A DNA stretch of 22,610 nt from Didymodactylos carnosus (Eukaryota > Rotifera > Eurotatoria > Philodinida > Philodinidae): contig CAJNOQ010002801.1 in the NCBI GenBank assembly GCA_905250885.1, forward strand, positions 1 through 22,610. Direction: 5' to 3'. The translations under genes were made by a program, and so were the position numbers. Shown here piece after piece: positions 1 to 9,810 of the stretch. Within the stretch, counting starts at the first letter, position 1; every line of letters starts with the position of its first letter. Under the pieces are notes generated by a model. That model was not told where the DNA came from, ran no database searches, and saw only the letters and a program-made list of their open reading frames with translations.

Positions 1-225
1 AGCTTCGCAGAGATCCGATAGAAAGAAAAAGAACAGACAAAACATGCCATACAAAAAACGAGATTCGAAGAGCGCAATTACCTATGCTGATAGGCAGCAG
101 GGTGCCCCACTAACGCGCGAAATTAGCAGTACTTTTAAAAATAAAACAAAAACACAGCTCACAGTATCGAGGATCAAATCGTTCCCATGGGAGGATAACA
201 TCCGCTAAAACATCGATGAGCGTCC

Positions 226-3200
226 CTATAAAACCGCGCAAACCGACATAGTTTTTGTCGTTCTTCCTTCAGATTTTGACACTGTAATAGACGATTTTTC
301 AAGTTCTTTCCTCTGATTCCTAAAAGCGTTAACTAACTTCCGACACAATTCTGGCCGCGAAACATGAAGCTGAACTGGTTCTTTACCACCGTAGATCACA
401 ATATTGTTCTCCACCACAGTTACCGCACTTCCTTGAAGCAATGAAGCATGAAAAGCCAAAGCGAGCCAAGCATCATTTCCCGTCTCCAAAAACACCTTGA
501 TGAATTGAGCTGGAGGCACCCTTCTCAGAGTACCCTTACAATTCCGCCGGATGCATGAGAATAATTTCGATACCGCATTTGAGTCTAATTGTTTGATACC
601 ATCCCAAGAACAAACGGCCCACTCAAGAGCCCTCGCAGCTAGCTCATCGTCAATACAAGGATCTCCAAGTGCATTTACCAGTCGATCGATCACCTCATTA
701 GTCGCTGCTTTTTCACTCATGTTCCCCAGGACTTCACACGCAGTATTTCTGACATCCTCATCCTCATCTCCAAGTGCATTTACCAGTCGACTGATCACCT
801 CGTTAGTTTCTGCTTTTTTACCCATGTTCCCGAGGGCGTCACACGCACTATTTCTGACATCCTTATCCTCATCCTCAAGTGCATTTACCAGTCGATCGAT
901 CACCTCATTAGTTGCTGCTTTTTTACCCATGTTCCCGAGTGCTAGACACGCACTATTTCTGACATCCTTATCCTCATCCTCAAGTGCATTTACCAGTCGA
1001 TCGATCACCTCATTAGTCGCTGCTTTTTCACCGATGTCCCCGAGAGCATTACACGCACTATTTCTGACAAGCCACTTCTTATCCTGAAGTGCATTTACCA
1101 GTCGATCGATCACCTCATTAGTCGCGGCTTTTTCACCCATGTTTCCGAGTGCTGCACACGCACTATGTCTGAGATCCTCATCCCCAAGTGCATTTACCAG
1201 TCCATCGATCACCTCATTAGTCGCTGCTTTTTCACCCATGTTCCCGAGGGCTCTACATGCACCATATCTGACAAGCCACTTCTTATCCTGAAGTGCATTT
1301 ACCAGTCGATCGATCACCTCATTAGTTGCTGATTTTTCACCCATGATCCAGAGTGCTAGACACGCACTATGTCTGAGATCCTCATCCCCAAGTGCATTTA
1401 CCAGTCGATCGATCACTTCATTAGTCGCGGCTTTTTCACCCATGTTCCAGAGTGCTAGACACGCACTATATGTGACATCGTCATACACATCCCCAATTGT
1501 ATTTACCAGTCGATCGATCACCTCATTAGTCGCTGCTTTTCCGCCCATGTTCCCGAGTGCTGCACACGCACTATGTCTGAGATTCTCATCCCCAAGTGCA
1601 TTTACCAGTCGATCGATCACCTCATTAGTCGCTGCCTTGTCACCCATGTTTCCGAGTGCTACACAAGCACTATTTCTGGCATCCTTATCCTCATCCCCAA
1701 TTGCATTTACCAGTCGATCGATCACTTCATTAGTCGCGGCTTTTTCACCCATGTTCCAGAGTGCTAGACACGCACTATGTGTGACATCGTCATACACATC
1801 CCCAATTGTATTTACCAGTCGATCGATCACCTCATTAGTCGCTGCTTTTCCGCCCATGTTCCCGAGTGCTGCACACGCACTATGTCTGAGATCCTCATCC
1901 CCAAGTGCATTTACCAGTCGATCGATCACTTCATTAGTCGCGGCTTTTTCACCCATGTTCCAGAGTGCTAGACACGCACTATATGTGACATCGTCATACA
2001 CATCCCCAATTGTATTTACCAGTCGATCGATCACCTCATTAGTCGCTGCTTTTCCGCCCATGTTCCCGAGTGCTGCACACGCACTATGTCTGAGATCCTC
2101 ATCCCCAAGTGCATTTACCAGTCGATCGATCACTTCATTAGTCGCGGCTTTTTCACCCATGTTCCAGAGTGCTAGACACGCACTATATGTGACATCGTCA
2201 TACACATCCCCAATTGTATTTACCAGTCGATCGATCACCTCATTAGTCGCTGCTTTTCCGCCCATGTTCCCGAGTGCTGCACACGCACTATGTCTGAGAT
2301 TCTCATCCCCAATTGCATTTACCAGTCGATCGATCACCTCATTAGTTGCTGATTTTTTACCTACGTTCCCGAGGGCTTTGCACACACTATTTCTGACATT
2401 GTCATGCTCATCCCCGAGTGCAGCGAGAAGTAGAGATAAGAGTCCCTGTAGAGGGTTTAATAGCGTTACTTTTGATATTGTAATGTATGTTTGGAGTTTC
2501 GTCTGCTCGTCTTGACTTTCGAGAAGTTTGATGAATGTGTTTTGTATGATGGGGTGACTCATTAATGATGTTGTTCGGTGCATCGATTGCATGAGATAAT
2601 CAGCTATTATGAGGTGGTTCGCAGAGACGCAGATTTTTAACCAGTGCGCTATAGAATGTAGGTACTCCGCGCGTTGAGGAAAGCTTAACGGATCGCCGAT
2701 CTCATCAATGCATTCAAGCAATACTTTTATATGTCTTAAACCGACTAGGTCCAATGGCTCTGATTGTACAGCTGACCAGAATGCATCCATAGATGCTTTG
2801 TATTCGGATTGTGTGAGCAGACCGGATGCAAAAATAAAAACTAACGCAAAACGTTGATTGTATTTGTTATTCTTTATGAATTGGATTGCTGTCTGGCTTT
2901 TAGTACTCGTGAGAGTTTTAACCAAGTGTCGTGCTGCAAAATGTTCTTGGAAACTCAGATGAACAAAATAATGTTGCTTTTCTGCTTCAATTTGACTGCC
3001 CGTAGGCTTGTGGTCATACGATTTGAGAATGCCTATATTGAGTAACTGTGGATAATTGTCTAAAGAGCAATCAGTCTCGATTTCTGTCGTTTGGAGCAAT
3101 GTTGGTTGCAAAAGTATAGTGTTACATTCTATTGCGTTGAAAGCCAAGCTTTCTAAGAATTCTAACTCCTTATGACATCGCGCATAAACTGCTTTTTTTG

Positions 3201-4706
3201 TGATACGTCCATATTTGCTATTTTCTTTTGTCAAGTACCGCCGACATAGCCATTCTATAAGTTTATCATACAGTGCTGTTACTGTCAGTGTTTTCATTTT
3301 TGACCAATCGGTGTCACCCCAAAGACTACAAATCAATTCTAGATTCACCGGGATATGTGCAACACCCCAAATGTTCGGGTTCGACTTTAAGAAGTTCAAA
3401 AGTTTCTGGCTTTGGGAGGAATCATCTGTTAATGTATCTTTGATCTGATCGAAGAACTGCTCCACGTACTTGGCAATATTGTCATCTGTGAATCCGGTTA
3501 TTTCCATTTTCACATCGTATGATAAGGTGATCGCATATGGTCGAGACGTCAAGATATGATGTGTAGTATTAATTAGTTGTTCTATTACATCTTCCAGATG
3601 TGTGGGTACGTTTTGAGCAATTTCATCGTAGCCGTTCAGTAGCCATAGAACTTTGCTTTTATCAAGAGGTGCTCTCAAAATTGTTTCTTCTTTTTTTGAA
3701 ATAGCTTGATTAGTGTAATATTCCTTTTTGACGAGGTCAACGAGCGAATAGCTGGGACCCGGTGGATAACGACTGGCTGTCAACACACGTAACTGAATGA
3801 AAACAACCAGTTCATATTCGGACCAAATTTCCCCTTTTGCCCATCGGCAAGTAACGTATCGACAAAATGTTGATTTTCCGATTCCAGCTCGTCCAAGCAC
3901 GAGTATCTTTTTTGTCTGATCCTTGCATTTTTTGAAAATGTCCTTGACGTCGGTTGAGGTCTTAGTGCCGTAAATCTCTTCAAAAGTTCCGATGGTCTCG
4001 TTACTGTACTGTGGCTGATGATGCTTCTCTTTTTCTTGTTGCTCTAGCTTCTTCTCTTTTTCTTGTTGTTCTTTGGCTTCTACCATAGCCAAATTGATGT
4101 AACTTTGTTCAATAGGGAAACATCTTTCTTCATTCATGATACGTTGAATATGGCTGTTTCGTATATATCCGTCTCTAATCACTTCAAATAATTTACTTGA
4201 TTCTGTTGCTGGAGGTGGAGGTTGACTTTTTATTCTATTAATAAGTTCATTCACTCTCGTACGTATATTTGCTTCAGAAGTATCGGAGAAGTCAATGTGT
4301 AGTATCGAGCCGGTAATTAAGTCCAACCATTTCGATGGGGACGGCTTCCACGCTTTTCTGTCACTAACCATACAAGGGATGATGCGTTTGAGGCGTTTTT
4401 GTGCATGCTGTAATTCGAGTTTACAATTCGGAGAATTCTCGTATTCTGGTGTCATAAAACAACAGACGATTGAAGCGTTTTCTACCGCTTCAGCCATACT
4501 AAGCATCAAAACAACACAATGAAAGAGTTAGAAAAAGAACTGTCATGCTAAGGTCTATACCTGTCGTACATATTATCGTCCATGTCTCGGTCATCGAACC
4601 AAACTGGAATATTCTCGGCTCTCAGAATATTGTAAACTGTGCTAACGGTACTTTTACTTTTGTGGTTATATGATAGCATGATATGTTTCCCTCCGTTGGA
4701 CGCCAT
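226..4706 (-). CDS. TIR-NACHT-HEAT repeat protein, two exons: join(226..4498, 4561..4706)
   Basis: Predicted NLR-like receptor of 1,472 residues. Exon 2 alone opens mid-TIR; an upstream minus-strand exon starting at ATG 4706 supplies the missing half (HIMLSYNH, IPVWFDD) and joins through a 62-nt GT-AG intron (4499-4560) in frame, giving NMYD-SMAEAVENAS. Order: TIR about 1-140 with a candidate catalytic Glu77 in NCKLEL; Glu/Lys-rich linker about 190-210; NACHT NTPase with Walker A GRAGIGKST (251-259), Walker B LLNGYDE ending 341, and TSRP near 366; helical region; about 17 HEAT units (33 or 35 residues, each with TNEVIDRLVNA) at about 735-1335; unique C-terminal domain ending CAVL. Family knowledge: TIR-NACHT proteins oligomerise on ligand binding and TIR can act as an NADase; the repeats usually sense. 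Cytoplasm or membrane location and ligand are inference. No canonical AATAAA was seen just downstream. The reading frame is intact. Confidence 0.9.
660..2430 (-). repeat. Tandem HEAT-encoding DNA repeats with a 204-bp higher-order unit
   Basis: Within the TIR-NACHT-HEAT gene, about 17 units of 99 or 105 bp each carry a nearly invariant stretch around CCAGTCGATCGATCAC (plus strand). A 99-bp and a 105-bp unit combine into a 204-bp super-repeat: the marker GTGACATCGTCATACA occurs at about 1781, 1985 and 2189 (exact 204-bp steps) and once more near 1472. Copies are almost identical at the DNA level, synonymous positions included, which points to recent duplication or gene conversion. Long open frames on the plus strand here are by-products of this periodicity. 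Confidence 0.92.
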
Positions 4707-5797
4707 CGATACTATCACAATTGAGCGGTTCCAACACTAATGAATAGCTAGAAGCAACAACAACCAGAAATTTATGCACTAATCATATCCTCCGTTGCGT
4801 GGAAAAAGTTCTCAATTCATCCATCATTAGTCTATCGATTCGTCTGCTATGTACATGGCTACTGTAAGTTAATAGCTGGGAATTATATCTAATACACTCA
4901 TCAAATAATAATATACAGAGGATCCAAATGCCACTTTACCGGATCGATTATTTTCGTCATGTTTTAAGCAGATGGGCCAATTTTTCGTCACTAATAGAGC
5001 GTCGCAGTTTTGTTCCCTACAGAAAACGCTGCCAAATAGTGTAAGAAATATCACAATTTACTTGAATGAAAAACAGCAACCTGCTGTAAGTCGTGAAAAA
5101 TACAACCATCGCCTATGTTAATGACCGATTTTTTCGATTTCTTCTCTACAGTATTGAAATTAGTGTGAGGAGTATAGAGTGCCCAGGCATCGGGAGAAAG
5201 AGAGAGAGGAAAAAGGAACATGAAAACTATTTGAAAAGAACTTTAAAAAGAACAGAGAAGTGGCCGTATCAATGTCAAGGGGTACATTCGTCAGAATTGG
5301 TGACTCTGACGGACTTAGTTTGTCAGTGTTGAGAGAGTCAGATTGATTTGTGTTAGTAGAAAGAAAAGCAGTTTATCTCTGCCATTATCCAAATGTACGA
5401 TTTCCACCTTTCCGCTAAATGTGAACCAGAAAGGCGAATCTTTGACCATTTTTCGATAAATAATTACAACATGGCTCTCGGCGGTAGAGTGGTCTGATGA
5501 ACAATGGATATTATACATCTATCCGAATTCACACCATATCGAATCCAATATGGTGATAATGAACACAGACAGCTACTTTTCTTTTCATCGTTCTACTCAT
5601 GAGACGCATGGTGTTCGTGCAGTTTCATCAAACAAATTACAGCTAAATCAAAGGTGATACGTGTGTTCTTCTCTGAACGATTGATATTCGATCGACTTTC
5701 AAGGAAAATATTGAAGTGACAATAAATGATCGTTTCTCGATTCTACAATTCGACCTAACAACATTCTTTTTTGTAAAGTTCTCATCGGTATGGGATA
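4707..5797. other. Intergenic region upstream of the TIR-NACHT-HEAT gene
   Basis: About 1.1 kb between the start of the TIR-NACHT-HEAT gene and the truncated transposase. It must contain the receptor gene's promoter, but I could not identify a core element. Short open frames (for example 4869-5054 and 5315-5518, minus) show no domain I recognise and no splice partner that joins them to a neighbour. A purine-rich GAGA-type stretch lies near 5190-5220. Nothing else supported. Confidence 0.4.
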
Positions 5798-6601
5798 CTA
5801 CAAGAAAGAGCATGTTAATCGAAGTTGCATAATTTTACGCCATGCTGCTTGTTTATAATGAAAAAAACACCCAAAAACAGTGACATTTTGAAATGTTGCT
5901 TTAAGAGCATTGGCTACTGCAGTTTCAAAATCAATAGTAACAAATTTTGGCTCTTTGGTAATATTATTAATAATTTCGTTAAACATTTCTTCATATAATT
6001 GTTGTGATTTTCCGCTTAAGAATGCATAAACTAACGGTACACTTTTGTTTTTAATTATTCCATGAATTGTATACATCTGATGAAATAATTGAGGTGCAAT
6101 TTTAAACGTGCCATCACAATGCCATCTTTCTGAATTCGATAAACGTTCAAGGTCTTTGTCCGATGCAAATATAATAATTCTGTGTTGATGATGATTAATA
6201 TCACATAATAAAAAGCGTTCATTTGTTGTTGTAAGAGTAAGTTCTTGCGGAAAATGAATATCACTCAGCTGTTGTGGTGTTGGTAATGGATGATCCGCTT
6301 TTTTACGACGTCTTTCGATTGTACGTTGTGACGCTTGATATGATGGAAGTGAACTGATATCATCTGGAGTTATATCTCTAATAGTTGATTTAAATATTGC
6401 AGCAGTAATCTTATCAGGATCTGGTGCGTGATTATGATCAATACTGATATTATGAACACCATTAACGGAATTTAAACGATCGGGACACTTACTGATTGTA
6501 CAACGCCATTTGTTTCGATCTAAACGATACTTATATCCATCAAGTAACATTTGATCAGCACCACGAGAAGGTTTTATCATAGTAATAGTTTGTTGAGACA
6601 T
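5798..6601 (-). pseudogene. Truncated FLYWCH zinc finger / MULE transposase
   Basis: A 267-residue open frame. Residues about 18-60 form a FLYWCH-type zinc finger (DGYKYRLDR, then Cys34, Cys39, His56, His58). From about 155 there is a MULE-type DDE transposase core: RWHCDGTFK with Asp163, the second catalytic position TIDFETA with Asp224, and the CFFHYKQA segment (Cys245, His248). The frame stops 19 residues after that segment (MQLRLTCSFL), so the third acidic residue and the C-terminal half are missing. Reading past the stop in all three frames gave no convincing continuation. FLYWCH-MULE proteins are normally several hundred residues longer; this copy is therefore probably a dead or domesticated 5' fragment. 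An array of 16-bp repeats lies 270 bp upstream of its start. It could instead be a short expressed gene, since the surviving frame is uninterrupted. Confidence 0.82.
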
Positions 6602-6874
6602 GTTTAATAGTGAGCAAATGTAGAAAAGTGAAATGTATAATACAGAGCAATATTATATATACAAGTTTAAGTTAACAAATTAAAAAGTTTAATTAAACTA
6701 AATGATTTAATCAACAGTTTAGAATATTTACGATGTTAATAAATTAGTATTCATTAATATCGTCAAACAGCATCGTAGAAAAATATGCACAAAAATTTAT
6801 TAGCATTCCTCATTAAACTTATTGTATCCAACGGAAATAAATAATATTCGAATCGCAAATAAACCGAAAGCTTT
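6602..6874. other. AT-rich leader between transposase and 16-bp array
   Basis: Strongly AT-rich sequence with many TTAA and AATA runs. It presumably holds the promoter of the MULE relic. No motif, gene or inverted repeat could be supported. Confidence 0.35.
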
Positions 6875-6998
6875 TTGTGCCCAAATGTCGTGGTGTTCAA
6901 ATGTCGTTGTGCTCAAATGTCGGCGTGCTCAAATGTCGGCGTGCTCAAATGTCGGGGCTTAAATGTCGGGGTCCAAATGTTTTGTGCTCAAATGTCGG
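6875..6998 (+). repeat. 16-bp tandem array, consensus TGCTCAAATGTCGGCG (about 8 copies)
   Basis: AAATG cores start at about 6883, 6899, 6915, 6931, 6947, 6961, 6975 and 6990. The middle copies are exact 16-mers (TGCTCAAATGTCGGCG) and the outer ones are degenerate, with spacing shrinking to 14-15 bp. The array lies upstream of the MULE transposase relic and has the look of transposon subterminal repeats. The same CAAATGTCGGCG core recurs near 13893-13965, at the right end of a MITE. It is not a CRISPR array: there are no spacers. Confidence 0.85.
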
Positions 6999-7359
6999 TC
7001 AATCAAACGGAAATGATACTCATGTACTCGTCATTACACAAACATGAAAAGATACTTTCGAATAGAAAGTGACTTTTTTTTACAAATTGTATTTAAACAG
7101 AGAGAAATTAACTGACCTGTAACCGAGTTTACAAAAAGAGTGAATTACGTATTGCTGCTATAGTGTTGCTGAATGTTTGTATTGACTGAGATGAGAGCTA
7201 AAAACATAAAGAAATTTTTATACAAAATCTAAGTTATTGTTAACTGATTTTCGAGCTTTCGATGTATGTCTTGCATCACCATGAGAAAAATCACATGCAA
7301 AATAAAGATTGATAGATGTTACAGTGGAAATTAAAATCCAGTGGAATTCAGTTGTGTGG

Positions 7360-7880
7360 CCAAGGCGCTCAGATACGAAATGCACTTCGCACCGTGCAAA
7401 CTGTTGATTTGAAATTTTTATACCATAAAAATGAAACACTTCACTTCGTTTAATTCATTCAGTTCGTAAATGCACACTGTAAGGGCATTTTACGAACTGA
7501 GACCATTTTATGAATTTCGTAAATGCACATTGCTAGATCCAACTTTTATACTACTCACTAATTTCATGGTCGAAGGATTCGCAAATGCGGAGTGTATGAT
7601 AGAATTAGACAATTCGTAAATGCGCCTTCCTGCGCGTGGACGAATAGCAGGAATTGCAAAATTAGATGTTGCTGAAAATTCTCAGTGTTTTACGAATTTG
7701 AAAACACAACTGGTTGAGGAGTCAGCTAACTCGCAAATGCACTTCGTGAATTCGCAGAAAGCGTGTTGACCAGATTATTATACCAGATTAGAGCTATGCT
7801 GACTATCAAAACTCAAAAACCTTTTATTCCTATGTTAAAAATCTGCAGATTGCTTGCTGTTTGCACTTCGCAAACAATTC
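7360..7880 (+). repeat. Dispersed TTCGYAAATGCRC motif cluster
   Basis: Direct copies of TTCGTAAATGCAC or close variants occur at 7463, 7516, 7578 (TTCGCAAATGCG), 7613 (TTCGTAAATGCG) and about 7730 (CTCGCAAATGCACTTCG). Related TGCACTTCGCA strings lie near 7380 and 7863, and reverse-type TTACGAA occurs between copies. Spacing is irregular (roughly 35-115 bp). This could be transposon subterminal DNA or a decayed minisatellite. No gene is supported here; small open frames in 7218-8038 are not recognisable. Confidence 0.55.
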
Positions 7881-7995
7881 GTATGCAAAATCTGAGAATT
7901 TGCAACTTCGTTGCTGTTAAAGTAGATCAAAAGGGAAAAGATCTTTCCTTCCTCTAGGTCAAAAAACCTGCAGATTATGTGCACTTTGCACATAA

Positions 7996-8199
7996 ATATA
8001 TGCAGTTTTACGAAATATTCTTGAAATCGACGATTCAAAAAAATAATTTTTCAGAAAAGTCATACTTTTGAGAAGACTTTGAACAAAAGTGCCACCACAT
8101 TGGTCCGCGGTATTTCGTCTAAAGTTTCGACTTTTACCAGCAGACACAAACAATTATGTAAGACCACATACACTATCAAAAAAAGAATTCCCTATTAGT
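7996..8199 (+). repeat. Left arm of 200-bp inverted duplication
   Basis: Near-identical in inverse orientation to 9452-9655. Shared landmarks include TGCAGTTTTACGAAATATTC at the outer side and TCCGCGGTATTTCGTC in the middle, down to GAATTCCCTATT at the inner edge. Differences between the arms are few. The pair brackets the 806-bp TIR element and the fold-back element. Confidence 0.88.
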
Positions 8200-8995
8200 T
8201 TACCACTAAAATCAAATTTCTGAACTAAACTTAACCAGTTAAAAAATCAGTTTGAAAATTTTCTGAGTTTACGTTTGAACAACTCATCTTTTTGCGGTAT
8301 TCAGTACTACTACAAAAGCTAGGCAAATGCTTATTTTGAAAGGAACACAAGAATAAATCTACACAAAATCTCCTATCTTTCAGTATCACAACTTTTTAAG
8401 TAGCTTTAACTTAGGACAAAAGACGGCAGTTTAATCTAGACCAACCATTAAAAATAATCAACGTAAACACATGAAATAAGGAAAAAGTCGATTTTTCGAA
8501 AAAGTGCTTCTTTTTTGTAACACAATATATTTAGACAGTTTTTGAGTTTAATAAGATTTGAATTCATGTCATTAATGTCAAAATGACATAGAAAACAAAA
8601 AATCATTTGCATTACATATTCAGTCACTGTTACCAAACTAAAAAAATATTAAGAATTTTTTCAGGCCTATCATCCTTCTCATAGAGAAACAATAAAAAAA
8701 TTTGAACATAGATTCATAGATTTGAGAAGGATATAGAATTCTAATTCTAGAACACTGGTTTGCATTCTTTTCAAACATTTTTAGATAATAGAAAAAAACT
8801 TGTTGAGAAACTAACTACTAACTAACTACAACTATATCGATACACTTTTGAAATCTCAAAAAACATAGCTGCTTATGAACTTAACGTGTCTAAGTTTATG
8901 AATCACAATTGATAAAACTACTAAAAGAAGAAAAACTAGGTATCCTTTAGTTAAGTTTAGTTCAGAAATTTGATTTTAGTGGTAAACCAATAGGG
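8190..8995. mobile_element. Non-autonomous DNA transposon with perfect 38-bp terminal inverted repeats
   Basis: Positions 8198-8235 (GTTTACCACTAAAATC... AACTTAAC) are the exact reverse complement of 8950-8987. With one mismatch the match extends outward to CCCTATT/AATAGGG, giving 46-bp ends at 8190-8235 and 8950-8995. The interior (about 715 bp) has no long open frame and no recognisable transposase, so this is a MITE or deletion derivative. An inserted target duplication could not be defined because the flanks differ. Part of its interior is repeated, diverged, at 9811-10250. Confidence 0.8.
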
Positions 8996-9001
8996 GTTGA
9001 C

Positions 9002-9436
9002 GGAAAACGTCGAAAGGAAAAATGTCGAAAAGGAAAATGTCGATAAAAAAATAGCAAAACGTCGTAGAGGAAAATGTAGAAGAGCAAAATGCCAAAAGCC
9101 AAATGTCGAAAGCGGATAATGGAAGAAGGAAAGTATCGAAAGGAAAATGCCGAAAAGAACGAGATTTCTTTCTATTCCTTTGAAAATCACTGAACGTGGG
9201 GGTGAGGTGAGGGTGAGGCGTTCATCGTAGCAGCCATACTGAACTTCATCAGACTTTACTTTACTACAGAAATCTCCTCCTTTTCGGCGTTATCCTTTCG
9301 ATACTTTCCTTCTTCCATTATCTGCTTTCGACGTTTGCCTTTTCGGCATTTTGTTCTTCTACATTTTCCTCTTCGACGTTTTGCTCTTTTTTTATCGACA
9401 TTTTCCTTTTCGACATTTTTCCTTTCGATATTTTCC
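9002..9436. mobile_element. Fold-back element with about 168-bp arms of GAAAATGTCGAAAAG repeats
   Basis: The left arm (9002-9169) and right arm (9268-9436) are inverted copies with scattered substitutions. Both are made of degenerate 15-17 bp units such as GGAAAATGTCGAAAAGG. The 98-bp loop contains a G-rich tract at 9196-9218 (GTGGGGGTGAGGTGAGGG). Open frames over the arms translate to low-complexity Lys/Arg/Glu or Phe/Ser strings and are not genes. The direct arm-to-arm pairing would make a long hairpin in single-stranded DNA or RNA. Confidence 0.85.
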
Positions 9437-9451
9437 ACCAAGACCAACCAA

Positions 9452-9655
9452 TAGGGAATTCTTTTTTTGATAGTGTATGTGGTCTTACATAACTGTTTGT
9501 GTCTGCTGGTAAAAGTCGAAACTTTAGACGAAATACCGCGGACCAATGTGGTGGCACTTTTGTTCAAAGTCTTCTCAAAAGTATGACTTTTCTGAAAAAT
9601 TATTTTTTTGAATCGTCAATTTCAAGAATATTTCGTAAAACTGCATATATTTTAG
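9452..9655 (-). repeat. Right arm of 200-bp inverted duplication
   Basis: Inverse copy of 7996-8199. The outer limit is near TATATGCAG/CTGCATATA and the inner limit is AATAGGGAATTC. Together with the left arm it makes a roughly 1.66-kb inverted structure around two other elements. Confidence 0.88.
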
Positions 9656-9810
9656 ATAATGTCCATTATTACAACACACTGCCCAAAAGTCTCATTTTAC
9701 GATAGAAAACTTAAAATTAATACACTTTTCAGTTTGATCTTTGGATTGTGCAATGCAAGTATTAAACAGGTAAAAATCGCATTTCAATCTAACCAAGCAC
9801 TGACTAATTC

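Noticed and set aside
551..2515. Long plus-strand open frames (178 and 390 residues) with Ser/Thr-rich repeats
   Set aside because: They are antisense to the HEAT array; the repeat periodicity and biased codons keep the opposite frame open. The minus-strand reading has clear HEAT structure.
6875..6998. CRISPR-like array
   Set aside because: 16-bp units abut directly with no unique spacers, and the setting is eukaryotic.
9190..9220. Telomeric repeat tract
   Set aside because: The G-rich loop is only about 23 bp, irregular, and internal to a fold-back element; no tandem telomere unit is present.
9256..9567. Lys/Arg-rich minus-strand open frames (103 and 79 residues)
   Set aside because: They are translations of the fold-back arm repeats; low complexity, no start context or homologous domain.
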